DNA of 64,000 nucleotides, taken from contig CBDDCC010000005.1 of assembly GCA_965225935.1 (NCBI GenBank), forward strand, positions 124,001 through 188,000. Reading direction: 5' to 3'. The position numbers were made by a program, and so were the translations under genes. The notes under the pieces are model-generated. The model saw only the letters and a program-made list of their open reading frames with translations, did no database searches and had not been told where the DNA came from. Source of the DNA: CALJXB01 sp965225935 (lineage in GTDB: Bacteria > Pseudomonadota > Alphaproteobacteria > Kiloniellales > JAKSDN01). Of this stretch, positions 31,778-39,589 are shown one piece after another. The number at the start of each line of letters is the position of its first letter. Positions within the stretch are counted from its first letter, which is position 1.

Positions 31778-32929
31778 ATGAGAAGGCTGCCACGTCTCGC
31801 CGCGTTCTTCGCCGTGGTGCTCCTCACCGCGGTCGCGTGCACGCCCCCGGCGCAGACGGCGGCCGGCAAGATCTACGAGTCCGAGGACTACAAGCTGCGG
31901 CTCGTCCTGGTCGCCGAGGGCCTGGAGCGCCCCTGGGGGCTCGCCTTCCTGCCCGACGGCCGCATGCTGGTGACCGAGCGGCCGGGGAGCCTGCGCCTGG
32001 TCTCGCAAGAGGGCGCCCTCTCGCCGCCGCTCGAAGGCGTGCCCGAGGTGCAGGCCTCCGGCCAGGGCGGGCTGCTGGACGTGGCCCTCGATCCAGACTT
32101 CGCGGACAACGGCCTGATCTACCTCTCCTACGCCGAGCCGGGGGCGGGCGGCGCCGGCACCGCGGTCGCCCGCACCCGCCTCGACCTGGAGGAAAACCGC
32201 CTAAGCGACCTGGAGGTGATCTTCCGCCAGGAGCCCAAGACCGGCGGCGGGCGGCATTTCGGCTCGCGGCTCGCCTTCGCGCCCGACGGCCGGCTTTTCA
32301 TCACCATCGGCGAGCGCGGCGAGCGTGACCGGACCCAGGACTTCACCATCAACCGGGGCCAGGTGATCCGCATAAATCCGGACGGCTCCATCCCCGAGGA
32401 CAACCCCTTCGTCGGCAGGACGGGCTACCGGCCCGAGGTCTGGTCCTACGGCCACCGCAACCCCCAGGGCGCGGCGATCCATCCGGAGAGCGGCAAGCTC
32501 TGGGTCCACGAGCACGGCGCGCGCGGCGGCGACGAGATCAACGTGCCCGAGGCCGGCAAGAACTACGGCTGGCCGGTGATCGCCTACGGCCGGCACTACA
32601 TCGGCGGCCAGATCGGCGTCGGCACCCACAAGGAGGGCCTGGAGCAGCCCATCTACTACTGGGACCCCTCGATCGCGCCCTCGGGCATGGCCTTCTACAC
32701 GGGCGACCGCTTCCCCGACTGGCAGGACAACCTCTTCGTCGGCGCCCTCAAGTCCCGCCACCTGTCCCGACTGGAGCTGGACGGCGAGAGCGTGGTCCGC
32801 GAGGAGCGACTGCTCGAAGCCCTCGATCAGCGCATCCGCGACGTGCGCCAAGGCCCCGACGGCTACATCTATGTCCTGACCGGCTCCCGCAACGGCTCGA
32901 TCCTCCGTCTCGAGCCGGTGGAACCCTAG
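31778..32929 (+). CDS. PQQ-dependent sugar dehydrogenase (soluble, lipoprotein or periplasmic)
   Basis: 383 residues of the soluble quinoprotein glucose/aldose dehydrogenase fold. Characteristic stretches: LERPWGLAFLPDGRMLVTER, GGLLDVALDPDFADNGLIYL, GGGRHFGSRLAFAPDG (catalytic His region), WSYGHRNPQGAAIHP (PQQ contact) and EINVPEAGKNYGWPV. It oxidises sugars to lactones in the periplasm with PQQ. The N-terminus has a signal sequence with a possible lipobox ending VAC. AGGAGG precedes the ATG, partly formed by the end of the repeat element. It needs PQQ, and an orphan pqqA is 22 kb away in this window. Confidence 0.9.
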   Translation: MRRLPRLAAFFAVVLLTAVACTPPAQTAAGKIYESEDYKLRLVLVAEGLERPWGLAFLPDGRMLVTERPGSLRLVSQEGALSPPLEGVPEVQASGQGGLLDVALDPDFADNGLIYLSYAEPGAGGAGTAVARTRLDLEENRLSDLEVIFRQEPKTGGGRHFGSRLAFAPDGRLFITIGERGERDRTQDFTINRGQVIRINPDGSIPEDNPFVGRTGYRPEVWSYGHRNPQGAAIHPESGKLWVHEHGARGGDEINVPEAGKNYGWPVIAYGRHYIGGQIGVGTHKEGLEQPIYYWDPSIAPSGMAFYTGDRFPDWQDNLFVGALKSRHLSRLELDGESVVREERLLEALDQRIRDVRQGPDGYIYVLTGSRNGSILRLEPVEP

Positions 32930-32962
32930 GCCGTACGCTCAGCTTCTCGAACGACCTCCCCG

Positions 32963-33511
32963 CTAGCCCCCTGCCGCGACCCGGCCCTCTTCGAGAATGC
33001 GCGCGATGGGCGGGAAGGTCTCCCGCGCGAGCGGCGGCACCTCCCGCCAGGCGGGCGCGGGCGTCAGGGCCTTGAAGTAGTCGAAGGGCAGGGCGCCCGG
33101 TCCCGTGGCCGTGCCGACGATGATCCGCCCCACCATGCCCGCTTCCTCGTGGGGCCGGCAGAAGTAGTCGTAGACTCCCGGCTGGACGAGCCTCAGCTCG
33201 AAGCTGTCCCCCGGCTCGACCAGGTAGCCGCTGTCCCAAGGCTCGGCATCCTCGGGAATGCGCAGGGAGCGATTGTCGTTGGCCGGGTGGTAGGCCGTCA
33301 CCGTGTGGACGTTCTCCCGGTTGATCCAGCGCACCCGCGTCCCGGGCGCGACCAGGAGGCCGACGGGATCGAAGCGCACCCTGCCGCCCTCGGGATCGCT
33401 GCGCAGGGCGACCTCGACCAGGTCTGCGCCCGCGCTGGGCCAAGCCGGAAGGGCGAGACCGGCGAGCAGCAGCCCGCCGGTCCCGAGAACAGCCCGACGA
33501 CCAAGGCTCAT
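32963..33511 (-). CDS. Tat-exported cupredoxin-like protein
   Basis: 182 residues. The N-terminus LGRRAVLGTGGLLLAG is a twin-arginine signal. The type 1 copper ligands are visible: His in ENVHTVTAYH, then Cys, His and Met in YDYFCRPHEEAGMVGRI. It would carry one electron in the periplasm. About 40 residues after the cupredoxin fold (PAPAWREVPPLARETFPPIA) are an extra tail. It is coupled by an ATGA overlap to the His-rich secreted protein upstream, and that gene follows an ECF sigma factor on the same strand. Confidence 0.85.
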   Translation of the reverse strand: MSLGRRAVLGTGGLLLAGLALPAWPSAGADLVEVALRSDPEGGRVRFDPVGLLVAPGTRVRWINRENVHTVTAYHPANDNRSLRIPEDAEPWDSGYLVEPGDSFELRLVQPGVYDYFCRPHEEAGMVGRIIVGTATGPGALPFDYFKALTPAPAWREVPPLARETFPPIARILEEGRVAAGG

Positions 33512-33939
33512 TGCAGGTCGGCGGAAGCTGCGTTCACATGCCAGATCACGATGTGGTAGTGGGGCTTCTCCACGCCGGGGTGGCCGGCATTGTAGTAGAG
33601 GTCGACCGAGTCGGCCGTCTCGCCCGCGACCGCGAGCCCGCTGAACTTCTTCTGGGCCGCCATGTCCTCCAGCGGGATCATGTAGATCGTGCTGACCAGC
33701 TTGCCGGCCCTGTCATAGGCCGCGAAGGGCCCGGCCGGCAGGGTGGCCGGATCGACATAGAGGCTGCCGAGCCCGGGGATGAATTCGGGCAGCGGCACCA
33801 GCTTGCTGACCTGCTGGTAGCTGCCGCCGGCGGGCGACATGGCGGCGGCGTTGCCGGCGAGCGCTCCACCCGGAGCTGCCGCCGAGACGGCGGCCGCGAG
33901 GGCCAGGCCGAAGCCCAGCGTACCTAGGAACCTGTTCAT
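33508..33939 (-). CDS. Secreted His-rich protein of unknown family
   Basis: 143 residues with a Sec signal peptide (about 1-28, ending GGALA). The middle contains LPEFIPGLGSLYVDPATLP, and the C-terminus has KPHYHIVIWH, a possible metal site. Family not recognised with confidence. It is the middle gene of a minus-strand set: ECF sigma factor (55 nt upstream), this gene, then the Tat cupredoxin, with which it overlaps by 4 nt. A role in copper handling or electron transfer is inferred from context only. Confidence 0.75.
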   Translation of the reverse strand: MNRFLGTLGFGLALAAAVSAAAPGGALAGNAAAMSPAGGSYQQVSKLVPLPEFIPGLGSLYVDPATLPAGPFAAYDRAGKLVSTIYMIPLEDMAAQKKFSGLAVAGETADSVDLYYNAGHPGVEKPHYHIVIWHVNAASADLQ

Positions 33940-33994
33940 ACTGTCGTTCTCCCGTCCTTTTCCTGTGAGGCCAACGGAACGGGCGGGGAGACGA

Positions 33995-34729
33995 TCAGTG
34001 ATGCGAATCCGGCGGCATGTGGAGGACCGCGCCGCGCAGCCGCGCGATGACGGTATTCCTGGTCCTTTCGCAGCGCTTGCCGGCAAAGGGAAAGGCCGTC
34101 AGCGAGACGGCGGTCAAGTGGTCGTCCAGGCCGGCGCGCAGCTTCGCCTTGGCCCGGTGCAGGCGGGTCTTCACCGTCTCCGGGGGAATGCCCAGCAGCT
34201 CGGCGGTCTCCTCCACCGACATCTGCTCGATCACCCGCAGGACGAAGACCTCGCGGAAGCCGTCGCTGAGGCGGTCCACCTCGCGCTCCACCAGGCGGCG
34301 CACGTCGCCCATGGCGGCCAGGCGCTCGGGCGTAAGCGGCCCCGCGACGTCGGCGGGCCCGGCGGCGTCGCCTCGGCCGGAGATGATTGCCCCCGCCTCA
34401 AGCTCGGGACGCAGCGTCGCCTCGCGGCGCTTCCTCTGGCGCAGGCGGGTCAGCGCCATATTGACCGTGATCTTCGACAGCCAGGCGCCCATCTTGTCTC
34501 CCTCGCGCAGGGTTTCCATCTCGGTGAAGGCCTTCACGAAAGCGTCCTGCACCACGTCCTCGGCCTCGGCGTCGTCGCGCAGAATGCTGCGCGCGATGCG
34601 GTAGAGGCGCTGGTTGTGCCGGCGCATGATGCTGGCGAGAGGATCCACCTCGCCGCGGCGCACCGCCTCGACAGGCGAGCGAACTTCCGCGCCCGAGGCG
34701 CCCGTCAAGTCCTCGGAGGATCCCACCAC
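33995..34729 (-). CDS. ECF-type RNA polymerase sigma factor
   Basis: 244 residues. Region 2 is seen as RHNQRLYRIARSILRDDAEA, EDVVQDAFVKAFTEM and MGAWLSKITVNMALTRLRQR. Region 4 follows from about 155 (LSDGFREVFVLRVIEQMSVE, then ETAELLGIPPETVKTRLHRA). A further 35-residue C-terminal tail rich in Arg is present. No anti-sigma gene accompanies it. The GTG start at 34729 is uncertain, with only a weak ribosome site; residues before about 15 may not be translated. Its probable targets are the two secreted protein genes immediately downstream on the same strand. Confidence 0.88.
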   Translation of the reverse strand: MVGSSEDLTGASGAEVRSPVEAVRRGEVDPLASIMRRHNQRLYRIARSILRDDAEAEDVVQDAFVKAFTEMETLREGDKMGAWLSKITVNMALTRLRQRKRREATLRPELEAGAIISGRGDAAGPADVAGPLTPERLAAMGDVRRLVEREVDRLSDGFREVFVLRVIEQMSVEETAELLGIPPETVKTRLHRAKAKLRAGLDDHLTAVSLTAFPFAGKRCERTRNTVIARLRGAVLHMPPDSHH

Positions 34730-34859
34730 CGACCGTCGTCCCCGTCCAAATCCGTTGGCACACTATAGACGATCGGCCGGCAAAAAAGGTTCCCGCCCCA
34801 AGGACGCACGGATCGACAAACGAGCAGAATTCGACGGGTGTACCGTGTGGAGGCCACAG

Positions 34860-35471
34860 CTAGCGGGTCGCCACGGCGACGCCTGAGCCGACGAGGATGG
34901 TTCCGGTTAGCTTTCTGAGCCACTTTGCGGCCCTGGTCGACGCCAGGAGGCGGCGCGCCCGCTGGGCCAGGACGATGCAGCCGCCGTAGAAGAAGTAGGA
35001 CACGCCGGCGACGATGGCGGCGAGGACCAGGAAGTCGCCGAGCCCGACCCGGGTCATGTCGACGAAGCCCGGCAGGATGGCGCCGAAGAAGAAGATCGCC
35101 TTGGGATTGGCGAGGGTGGCCAGGAGGCCGAGGCCCATGTCCCGCCACAGCTGCCCGCTCGCGCCCGCCGGAGCGCTCGCCGGTTCGTCCTTGCCGACGA
35201 ACATGCGGTAGCCGCGCCAGATGAGGTAGGCCGCGCCGGCGTACTTCACGACCTGGAACAGGGGTCCCAGGGCCGCGGCGATCGCCTTCAAGCCGGCGAA
35301 GGCGATCCCGAGGAAGATGAGGTCCGCCAGCACCAGCCCGGTGACCACGGCCAGGCCGGCCTTGGGTCCGGTGCCGAGCGCCCGCGACACCACGACCGCG
35401 AGGCCGGGTCCCGGCAGGCTCGCCCAGAGCAGCATGGCGACGGCGAAGGCCACGGCGTATTCGAAGGTCAT
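34860..35471 (-). CDS. LysE/RhtB-family amino acid exporter
   Basis: 203 residues with about six membrane segments. The start AVAMLLWASLPGPGLAVVVS and the GLLATLANPKAIFFFGAILP segment are LysE/RhtB signatures (the conserved NPK motif). These proteins export amino acids such as homoserine, threonine or lysine using the proton gradient. The specific substrate is unknown. It stands alone, with a 130-nt gap to the sigma factor and a 131-nt gap to the DUF899 gene. Confidence 0.88.
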   Translation of the reverse strand: MTFEYAVAFAVAMLLWASLPGPGLAVVVSRALGTGPKAGLAVVTGLVLADLIFLGIAFAGLKAIAAALGPLFQVVKYAGAAYLIWRGYRMFVGKDEPASAPAGASGQLWRDMGLGLLATLANPKAIFFFGAILPGFVDMTRVGLGDFLVLAAIVAGVSYFFYGGCIVLAQRARRLLASTRAAKWLRKLTGTILVGSGVAVATR

Positions 35472-35602
35472 TCCCAGGCAACCCCTCTATCGCGGGTGGA
35501 TCTCAACGGTATAGCCGCCGCCCGCTTGCCGCGCGAGCGCGAAAGACCGCAGATGCGCTCGCGGCAGCTTCCGTCCCGGCCTCGGCGCAGCCGGCGGCGC
35601 GG

Positions 35603-36199
35603 TCAGTCGCGGACGTTCTCGCCGCCGTCGTCGAGCTGTTCGGGGCGGCGCCAGTAGCGGTACTGGGGCGTCCAGTCGGAGGGGCCCAGGCCGGCGAGCG
35701 CGAGGAAGTGCCAGACCGGCGAGTAGAGGTCGCCGGGGCCGAAGTAGGTCCGCCCGCGGCGCACGATCTTGCCGGCCTTCCGTTCGTAGACCGCGGCGCC
35801 CGGGCTGTTGGCGTGCCCGCCCATGGCGCACTGCTCGGCCATGTAGGCGCCGCCGCCGTGTGAGGCCATGCGGAAGCGCCAGCCCCGGTCGAGGGCGAGG
35901 CGCCGCTGGAGCTCCGGCGGGTCCTTGGAGACCAGCGCCAAGGCCATGGCGTCCTCCAGGTGATGCAGGACGCCGTTGATGCCGTCGGCCCAGGGGGTGC
36001 AATAGCGGCAGCCCTGGCCCATGTTGTGGATCACCAGCAGCCGCTCGCGGCCGGCGAAGAGGGCCGAGAGGCGGGTCTCGCCGTCGGGCGTCTGGAAGGC
36101 GTAGTCGGCCACTTCGCTGTCCGCCTCCGCCCGGCGCAAGGCGGCCAGCTGCTGGGCCTTCTCCATGATCTCGAACTCGAGCTTTTCCGCGTCGGTCAC
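35603..36199 (-). CDS. DUF899 thioredoxin-like protein
   Basis: 198 residues. The thioredoxin-like core is RLLVIHNMGQGCRYCTPWAD with the CxxC motif, preceded by the DUF899-type ALFAGRE and followed by SKDPPELQRRLALDRGWRFR. Predicted dithiol-disulfide oxidoreductase, cytoplasmic. The start is instructive: an ATG at 36217 exists, but the sequence ATGAGGAGGACGAACGCC leads into a GTG at 36199, and the AGGAGG is better read as the ribosome site for the GTG. Family members also begin near this point (VTDAEKLEFEI). Confidence 0.82.
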   Translation of the reverse strand: MTDAEKLEFEIMEKAQQLAALRRAEADSEVADYAFQTPDGETRLSALFAGRERLLVIHNMGQGCRYCTPWADGINGVLHHLEDAMALALVSKDPPELQRRLALDRGWRFRMASHGGGAYMAEQCAMGGHANSPGAAVYERKAGKIVRRGRTYFGPGDLYSPVWHFLALAGLGPSDWTPQYRYWRRPEQLDDGGENVRD

Positions 36200-36413
36200 G
36201 GCGTTCGTCCTCCTCATGCCGAGCGGGCTCCGAGGGCCCGCGCAGACCCCAGGGTATCAGCCGCCAACGGGCGGACGCCACTTCGGATCGGCGCGAGGTG
36301 GCGTGCCGGACGGTCCTTGTCTTGCCGTCCGGCGGCCTTGAGGATGCCGTGCCAATGCGCAGAGGCCGCGCCGCGAACCGGTAGTGGTTTCGTAAAAAAA
36401 GGAGGCAGGCGTC

Positions 36414-37025
36414 CTGTCGACCGAGGTCAAGATCCTGCTGGCCGGGGCCTTCGCGGCGCTGCTGATCTCCGGCATCGGGCCGGCGGACCGGCTGACCTGG
36501 GTGCTGGAGACGCTGCCGATCATGGTCGGCCTGCCGGTGCTGATCTGGACCCGGCGGCGCTTTCCCCTGACGCCCCTGCTCTACCGCCTGCTCTTCCTGC
36601 ACGCGCTCATCCTGGCGCTCGGCGGCCACTACACCTACGCCGAGGTGCCGCTCGGCTTCTGGGTCCAGGACCTCTTCGGCCTGGCGCGCAACCACTACGA
36701 CCGGCTGGGGCATCTCGCCCAGGGCTTCGTGCCCGCCATCCTGGTGCGCGAACTGCTCGTGCGCACTTCGCCGCTCGCCGGCAACCGCTGGCTCCCCGTG
36801 CTGACCGTCTCCGTCTGCCTCGCCTTCAGCGCCTTCTACGAGCTGATCGAGTGGTGGGGCGCCCTGATCCTCGGCGCCGAGGCCGACGCCTTCCTCGGCA
36901 CCCAGGGCGACCCCTGGGACACCCAGTGGGACATGTGCCTGGCGTTGATCGGCGCCGTGGCGGCGCTCGCCACCCTCTCGCGCCTGCACGACCGGCAGCT
37001 CGCCCGGCTCGCCGGCGCCGGGTGA
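36414..37025 (+). CDS. DUF2238 (YjdF-like) membrane protein, apparent CTG start
   Basis: About 203 residues with six or so membrane helices. The family core is LHALILALGGHYTYAEVPLG, NHYDRLGHLAQGFVPAI, SAFYELIEWWGALILG and GDPWDTQWDM. The first in-frame ATG/GTG is a GTG at 36501, but family members have an extra N-terminal helix, which is encoded here from 36414 (STEVKILLAGAFAALLISGI). An excellent AAAGGAGG lies at 36397-36405, exactly 8 nt before a CTG codon. I therefore annotate CTG as the start. If that is wrong, the protein starts at 36501 with no ribosome site. Function of the family is unknown. Confidence 0.72.
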   Translation: MSTEVKILLAGAFAALLISGIGPADRLTWVLETLPIMVGLPVLIWTRRRFPLTPLLYRLLFLHALILALGGHYTYAEVPLGFWVQDLFGLARNHYDRLGHLAQGFVPAILVRELLVRTSPLAGNRWLPVLTVSVCLAFSAFYELIEWWGALILGAEADAFLGTQGDPWDTQWDMCLALIGAVAALATLSRLHDRQLARLAGAG

Positions 37026-37100
37026 GGCTCGCGCCTCTTAGAGCCGGCACCCCGTCCTTGCCGCGGGAGCGATTTAGGCGCGAAGGCAAGTCCGCGAGCG

Positions 37101-37159
37101 TGGTGCGGGTGGAGGGACTTGACCCCCCACTCCCTTGCGGGAACCAGATTTTGAGTCTG
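37101..37159 (-). repeat. Left attachment-site copy: 3' fragment of tRNA-Leu
   Basis: Identical to the last 59 bases of the tRNA-Leu gene including CCA, except for one substitution that changes the first T of the T-loop (GGGTTCAAG becomes GGGGTCAAG). After 37159 the match breaks off at the anticodon stem. The segment from 37160 to 37459 is AT-richer near the repeat and shows no convincing gene. Confidence 0.85.
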
Positions 37160-37459
37160 TTTCGTCTACAGATAACATATTGTTTTTACAGCATAAAAGT
37201 CGATCCTCCTGCGTGGTTGTGTAAGTGATTGTGTAAGATTCGGCCTGAAATCGGCGATTCTGGGGGTTGCGGAAGGGTGGAATCGGTAGAATTTGGCTAT
37301 AGACGGCCGTTCCGGCTGACCACCGGGAATGTCCGATTAGGAGCGGTCTCTGGCCACTTGGACGGCGAACGGCCGCTTCATCGCGCTATCGACCGCCTGA
37401 CCGTCAAGGGCGGTCGCCGCTGATCACCCGCCCGACAGGCTGGAACCGACCCAACGCCG

Positions 37460-37730
37460 TCATTCCGGCAGCGCGGCCTTGCGGTCCCGCTGCTTGGTGA
37501 CAAAGCCCCTCAGAACCTCGCCTGCTTGATCGACAGCCCGCCAGAGATCGAAAATCTCGCCATTGATCTTTACGAAGGCTTCATCGAGATGCCACCGCCA
37601 AGGGGAATTGCGATGCAGATATCGATACCGCGCTCGCCCAGCAGATCCTCGACCTGGCGCAGCAACAGCGGAAAGCGGACATACATTATCACGACAAGGC
37701 GGATGCCATCCGGCGAGGTATTGAAGCAAC
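37460..37730 (-). pseudogene. IS6-family transposase remnant
   Basis: Two pieces of an IS6/IS240-type DDE transposase are readable on the minus strand. One frame (about 37600-37720) gives YVRFPLLLRQVEDLLGERGI, the N-terminal region. Another frame (37462-37600) gives WRWHLDEAFVKINGE and FVTKQRDRKAALPE, the segment around the first catalytic Asp. The stretch between them is missing, the frames differ, and the C-terminal half including the other catalytic residues is gone. It is a dead insertion sequence near the left end of the island. Confidence 0.8.
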
Positions 37731-37824
37731 GGAAGGGATCTCGCATCGCCGGAGGTTGCAGAACGCTCCCCCTCCCCCCGGCTCAAGGCGATTTGCTCTG
37801 ACACCGCACTTCAGGCAGCTGCGC

Positions 37825-38565
37825 TTAGCGGGACGGGCTGAATGGCGGGAACTGATGGTCTAAGGCTCCCATGGTGGGGGAAATTGAAGACGGATTCCCA
37901 TCGGTCTGATTGCGCCCGTCGAAGCGGCTCTTTGCCGCGTGGATGCTGTTGCGCAGTGTGAGCCCGAGACCGACACGATCGTCATCCACAATGTCGCGGA
38001 TCACATCGTCGATCTCGCGCGCGATCGCAGAAATGGTCTCAGACCAATCGAGTCTCGGCAGCTCTACGATCCACATTCGCGCGGTCTCATAGAACAGCTT
38101 GATCTGAATCTCTCGCAAGTACTGGTTCTCAATCAGGGTAAGCGCACCGACGAAAAAGGTGTTGTTGACTTCCGCAAATCCGATCGTGTCTCCCTCCTCA
38201 GTGGCGAGAAAACGGTCGCGGCATTCCGAGAAGAAGGCAGGCGCAGAGGCCGGGAAAGGCGCAACGAAGAAGGGCCCCGAGTGCATGGCGAGCAGCATGC
38301 GCACCTCGCAGGCCGCAATGAAGGCCTCCGGGCGGATCTCGGTCACCTGCGCACCGACGCCGTGCTTGATCGCGAGCAAGCGCGCCTCCTCAAGCTTGGC
38401 GAAGACTCGCCGCACAGGCGATCTGCTGATGCTGAATTCCTCAGCCAGCTCACCCTCCCGAAGCGTGGTGCCGGGCGGATAGCGATTGGTGACGATTCGC
38501 CCCCGGATGATGTCATAGATGCGCTCACCGCGCGTCTGGCTTTCCGTCGAACCCGACTGTGCCAT
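37825..38565 (-). CDS. GntR-family transcriptional regulator (FCD-like)
   Basis: 246 residues. The N-terminal winged helix is typical: RIYDIIRGRIVTNRYPPGTT, LREGELAEEFSISRSPVRRV and LEEARLLAIKHGVGAQVTEI. The C-terminal all-helical domain (about 85-225) has the layout of FCD ligand-binding domains, though the usual metal-binding His/Asp set is incomplete. GGGAGGTGAC precedes the ATG. A perfect palindrome GATGTATACATC, a common operator shape for this family, lies 129 bp upstream. It is divergent from the cNMP-binding protein and lies inside the island, so it may control the genes to its right. Confidence 0.88.
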   Translation of the reverse strand: MAQSGSTESQTRGERIYDIIRGRIVTNRYPPGTTLREGELAEEFSISRSPVRRVFAKLEEARLLAIKHGVGAQVTEIRPEAFIAACEVRMLLAMHSGPFFVAPFPASAPAFFSECRDRFLATEEGDTIGFAEVNNTFFVGALTLIENQYLREIQIKLFYETARMWIVELPRLDWSETISAIAREIDDVIRDIVDDDRVGLGLTLRNSIHAAKSRFDGRNQTDGNPSSISPTMGALDHQFPPFSPSR

Positions 38566-38693
38566 GTCACCTCCCGCGAGGCCCTATCGAAACCTGTCCT
38601 TGCGAGCCATCGGCGCGCAGGCGCGGCAAACCTCTGCTGCACCGAGACTCCCGCTACCAAACCGGAAAAGCAAGAATAATGCAACATGGTTGA

Positions 38694-38705
38694 GATGTAT
38701 ACATC
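38694..38705. promoter_or_regulatory. Palindromic GntR-type operator GATGTATACATC
   Basis: A perfect 12-bp palindrome in the 310-bp region between the divergent GntR and cNMP-binding genes. FCD-type GntR repressors commonly bind TNGTATACNA or ATGTATACAT sites. The surrounding DNA (38690-38800) is strikingly AT-rich for this genome and includes TATATGATGGATATAT, so promoters for both directions are likely here. Binding by the adjacent GntR is inferred. Confidence 0.6.
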
Positions 38706-38875
38706 TTTATGATTTTTTTGCCTAGAACTCAGCTTTTTCTTGCAGTCAAGCGCCCACCTCTTATATGATGGATATATCTAATGAGGGGTGGGTATCTCTC
38801 TATACCCATGAGCAGCAACAAAGACAGGCCGAACCCAAAGGAACTACTCGGTTCACTCCGCAAGGTGGATGAACG

Positions 38876-39496
38876 ATGTATGGCGAATTGGCAGGCTATC
38901 TAGCATCGTTGCTCGTTTTCACGACCTTTTACATGAAAACGATGACACCACTTCGCGTGGTCGGCATCGCAAGCAATGTGGCATTCATCACCTTTGGCTA
39001 TATCGAGGGCGTGCTTCCGGTCCTCTTCCTGCATTTGTGCCTGTTACCTTTGAACTTCGCGCGGCTTCGTCAGTTTAGCAGGCTTATGGAGAAGACCCGC
39101 CGATCCGTGCAGGGCGAGATTTCGTTTGATGCGCTGCTTCCCTTCATGACCCCGCAGCGGTTCAAGGCAGGGCAAGTGGTGTTCCGCAAGGGCGACAGAT
39201 CTCGCGAGATGTATTACATCAGCGAAGGAAAGGTCCGTTTGCCCGAGCTCGGCAAGACAGTTGGCGAGCAGGAAACGCTTGGAGAAATTGGCCTTTTCTC
39301 ACCCGACAATGTGCGGACAGTGAGCGCTGTGTGCGAAACGGACAGCGAACTCTTGCGGATGCCGGAGGAGAGATTTCTTCAACTCTACAACCAAGACCCC
39401 CGGTTCGGTTTCCAAATCACACGCATCATCACAAGTCGGTTGATCGAAAACTATGAGAAATTGATGCTGGCAAATTGTGCGGAGCAGAGACAGTAG
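38876..39496 (+). CDS. Membrane-anchored cyclic-nucleotide-binding domain protein
   Basis: 206 residues. Residues 1-65 hold two to three hydrophobic segments (LASLLVFTTFYM, VVGIASNVAFITFGYIEGVL, VLFLHLCLLPLNFARL). Residues 80-200 are a CRP-type cNMP-binding barrel: FKAGQVVFRKGDRSREMYYI, GEQETLGEIGLFSPDNVRTV and ELLRMPEERFLQLY. There is no DNA-binding domain. The phosphate-binding Arg normally following GE(L/I)(A/G) is replaced by the GLFSPDNVRT stretch, so ligand binding may be lost. AAGGTGG precedes the ATG. It is the gene before the giant secreted protein, 93 nt away. Confidence 0.82.
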   Translation: MYGELAGYLASLLVFTTFYMKTMTPLRVVGIASNVAFITFGYIEGVLPVLFLHLCLLPLNFARLRQFSRLMEKTRRSVQGEISFDALLPFMTPQRFKAGQVVFRKGDRSREMYYISEGKVRLPELGKTVGEQETLGEIGLFSPDNVRTVSAVCETDSELLRMPEERFLQLYNQDPRFGFQITRIITSRLIENYEKLMLANCAEQRQ

Positions 39497-39589
39497 GGCC
39501 AGGAACGACGAGCAATTCATTGGCAAATCAGACCGCGTAACCCGACGACAAGCGACCAAACATACGGTCAGAGAAACCAGGAGTTGGCA

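Noticed and set aside
37229..37423. Possible integrase fragment next to the left attachment site
   Set aside because: The 64-residue translation has no tyrosine- or serine-recombinase motif; nothing supports it beyond location.
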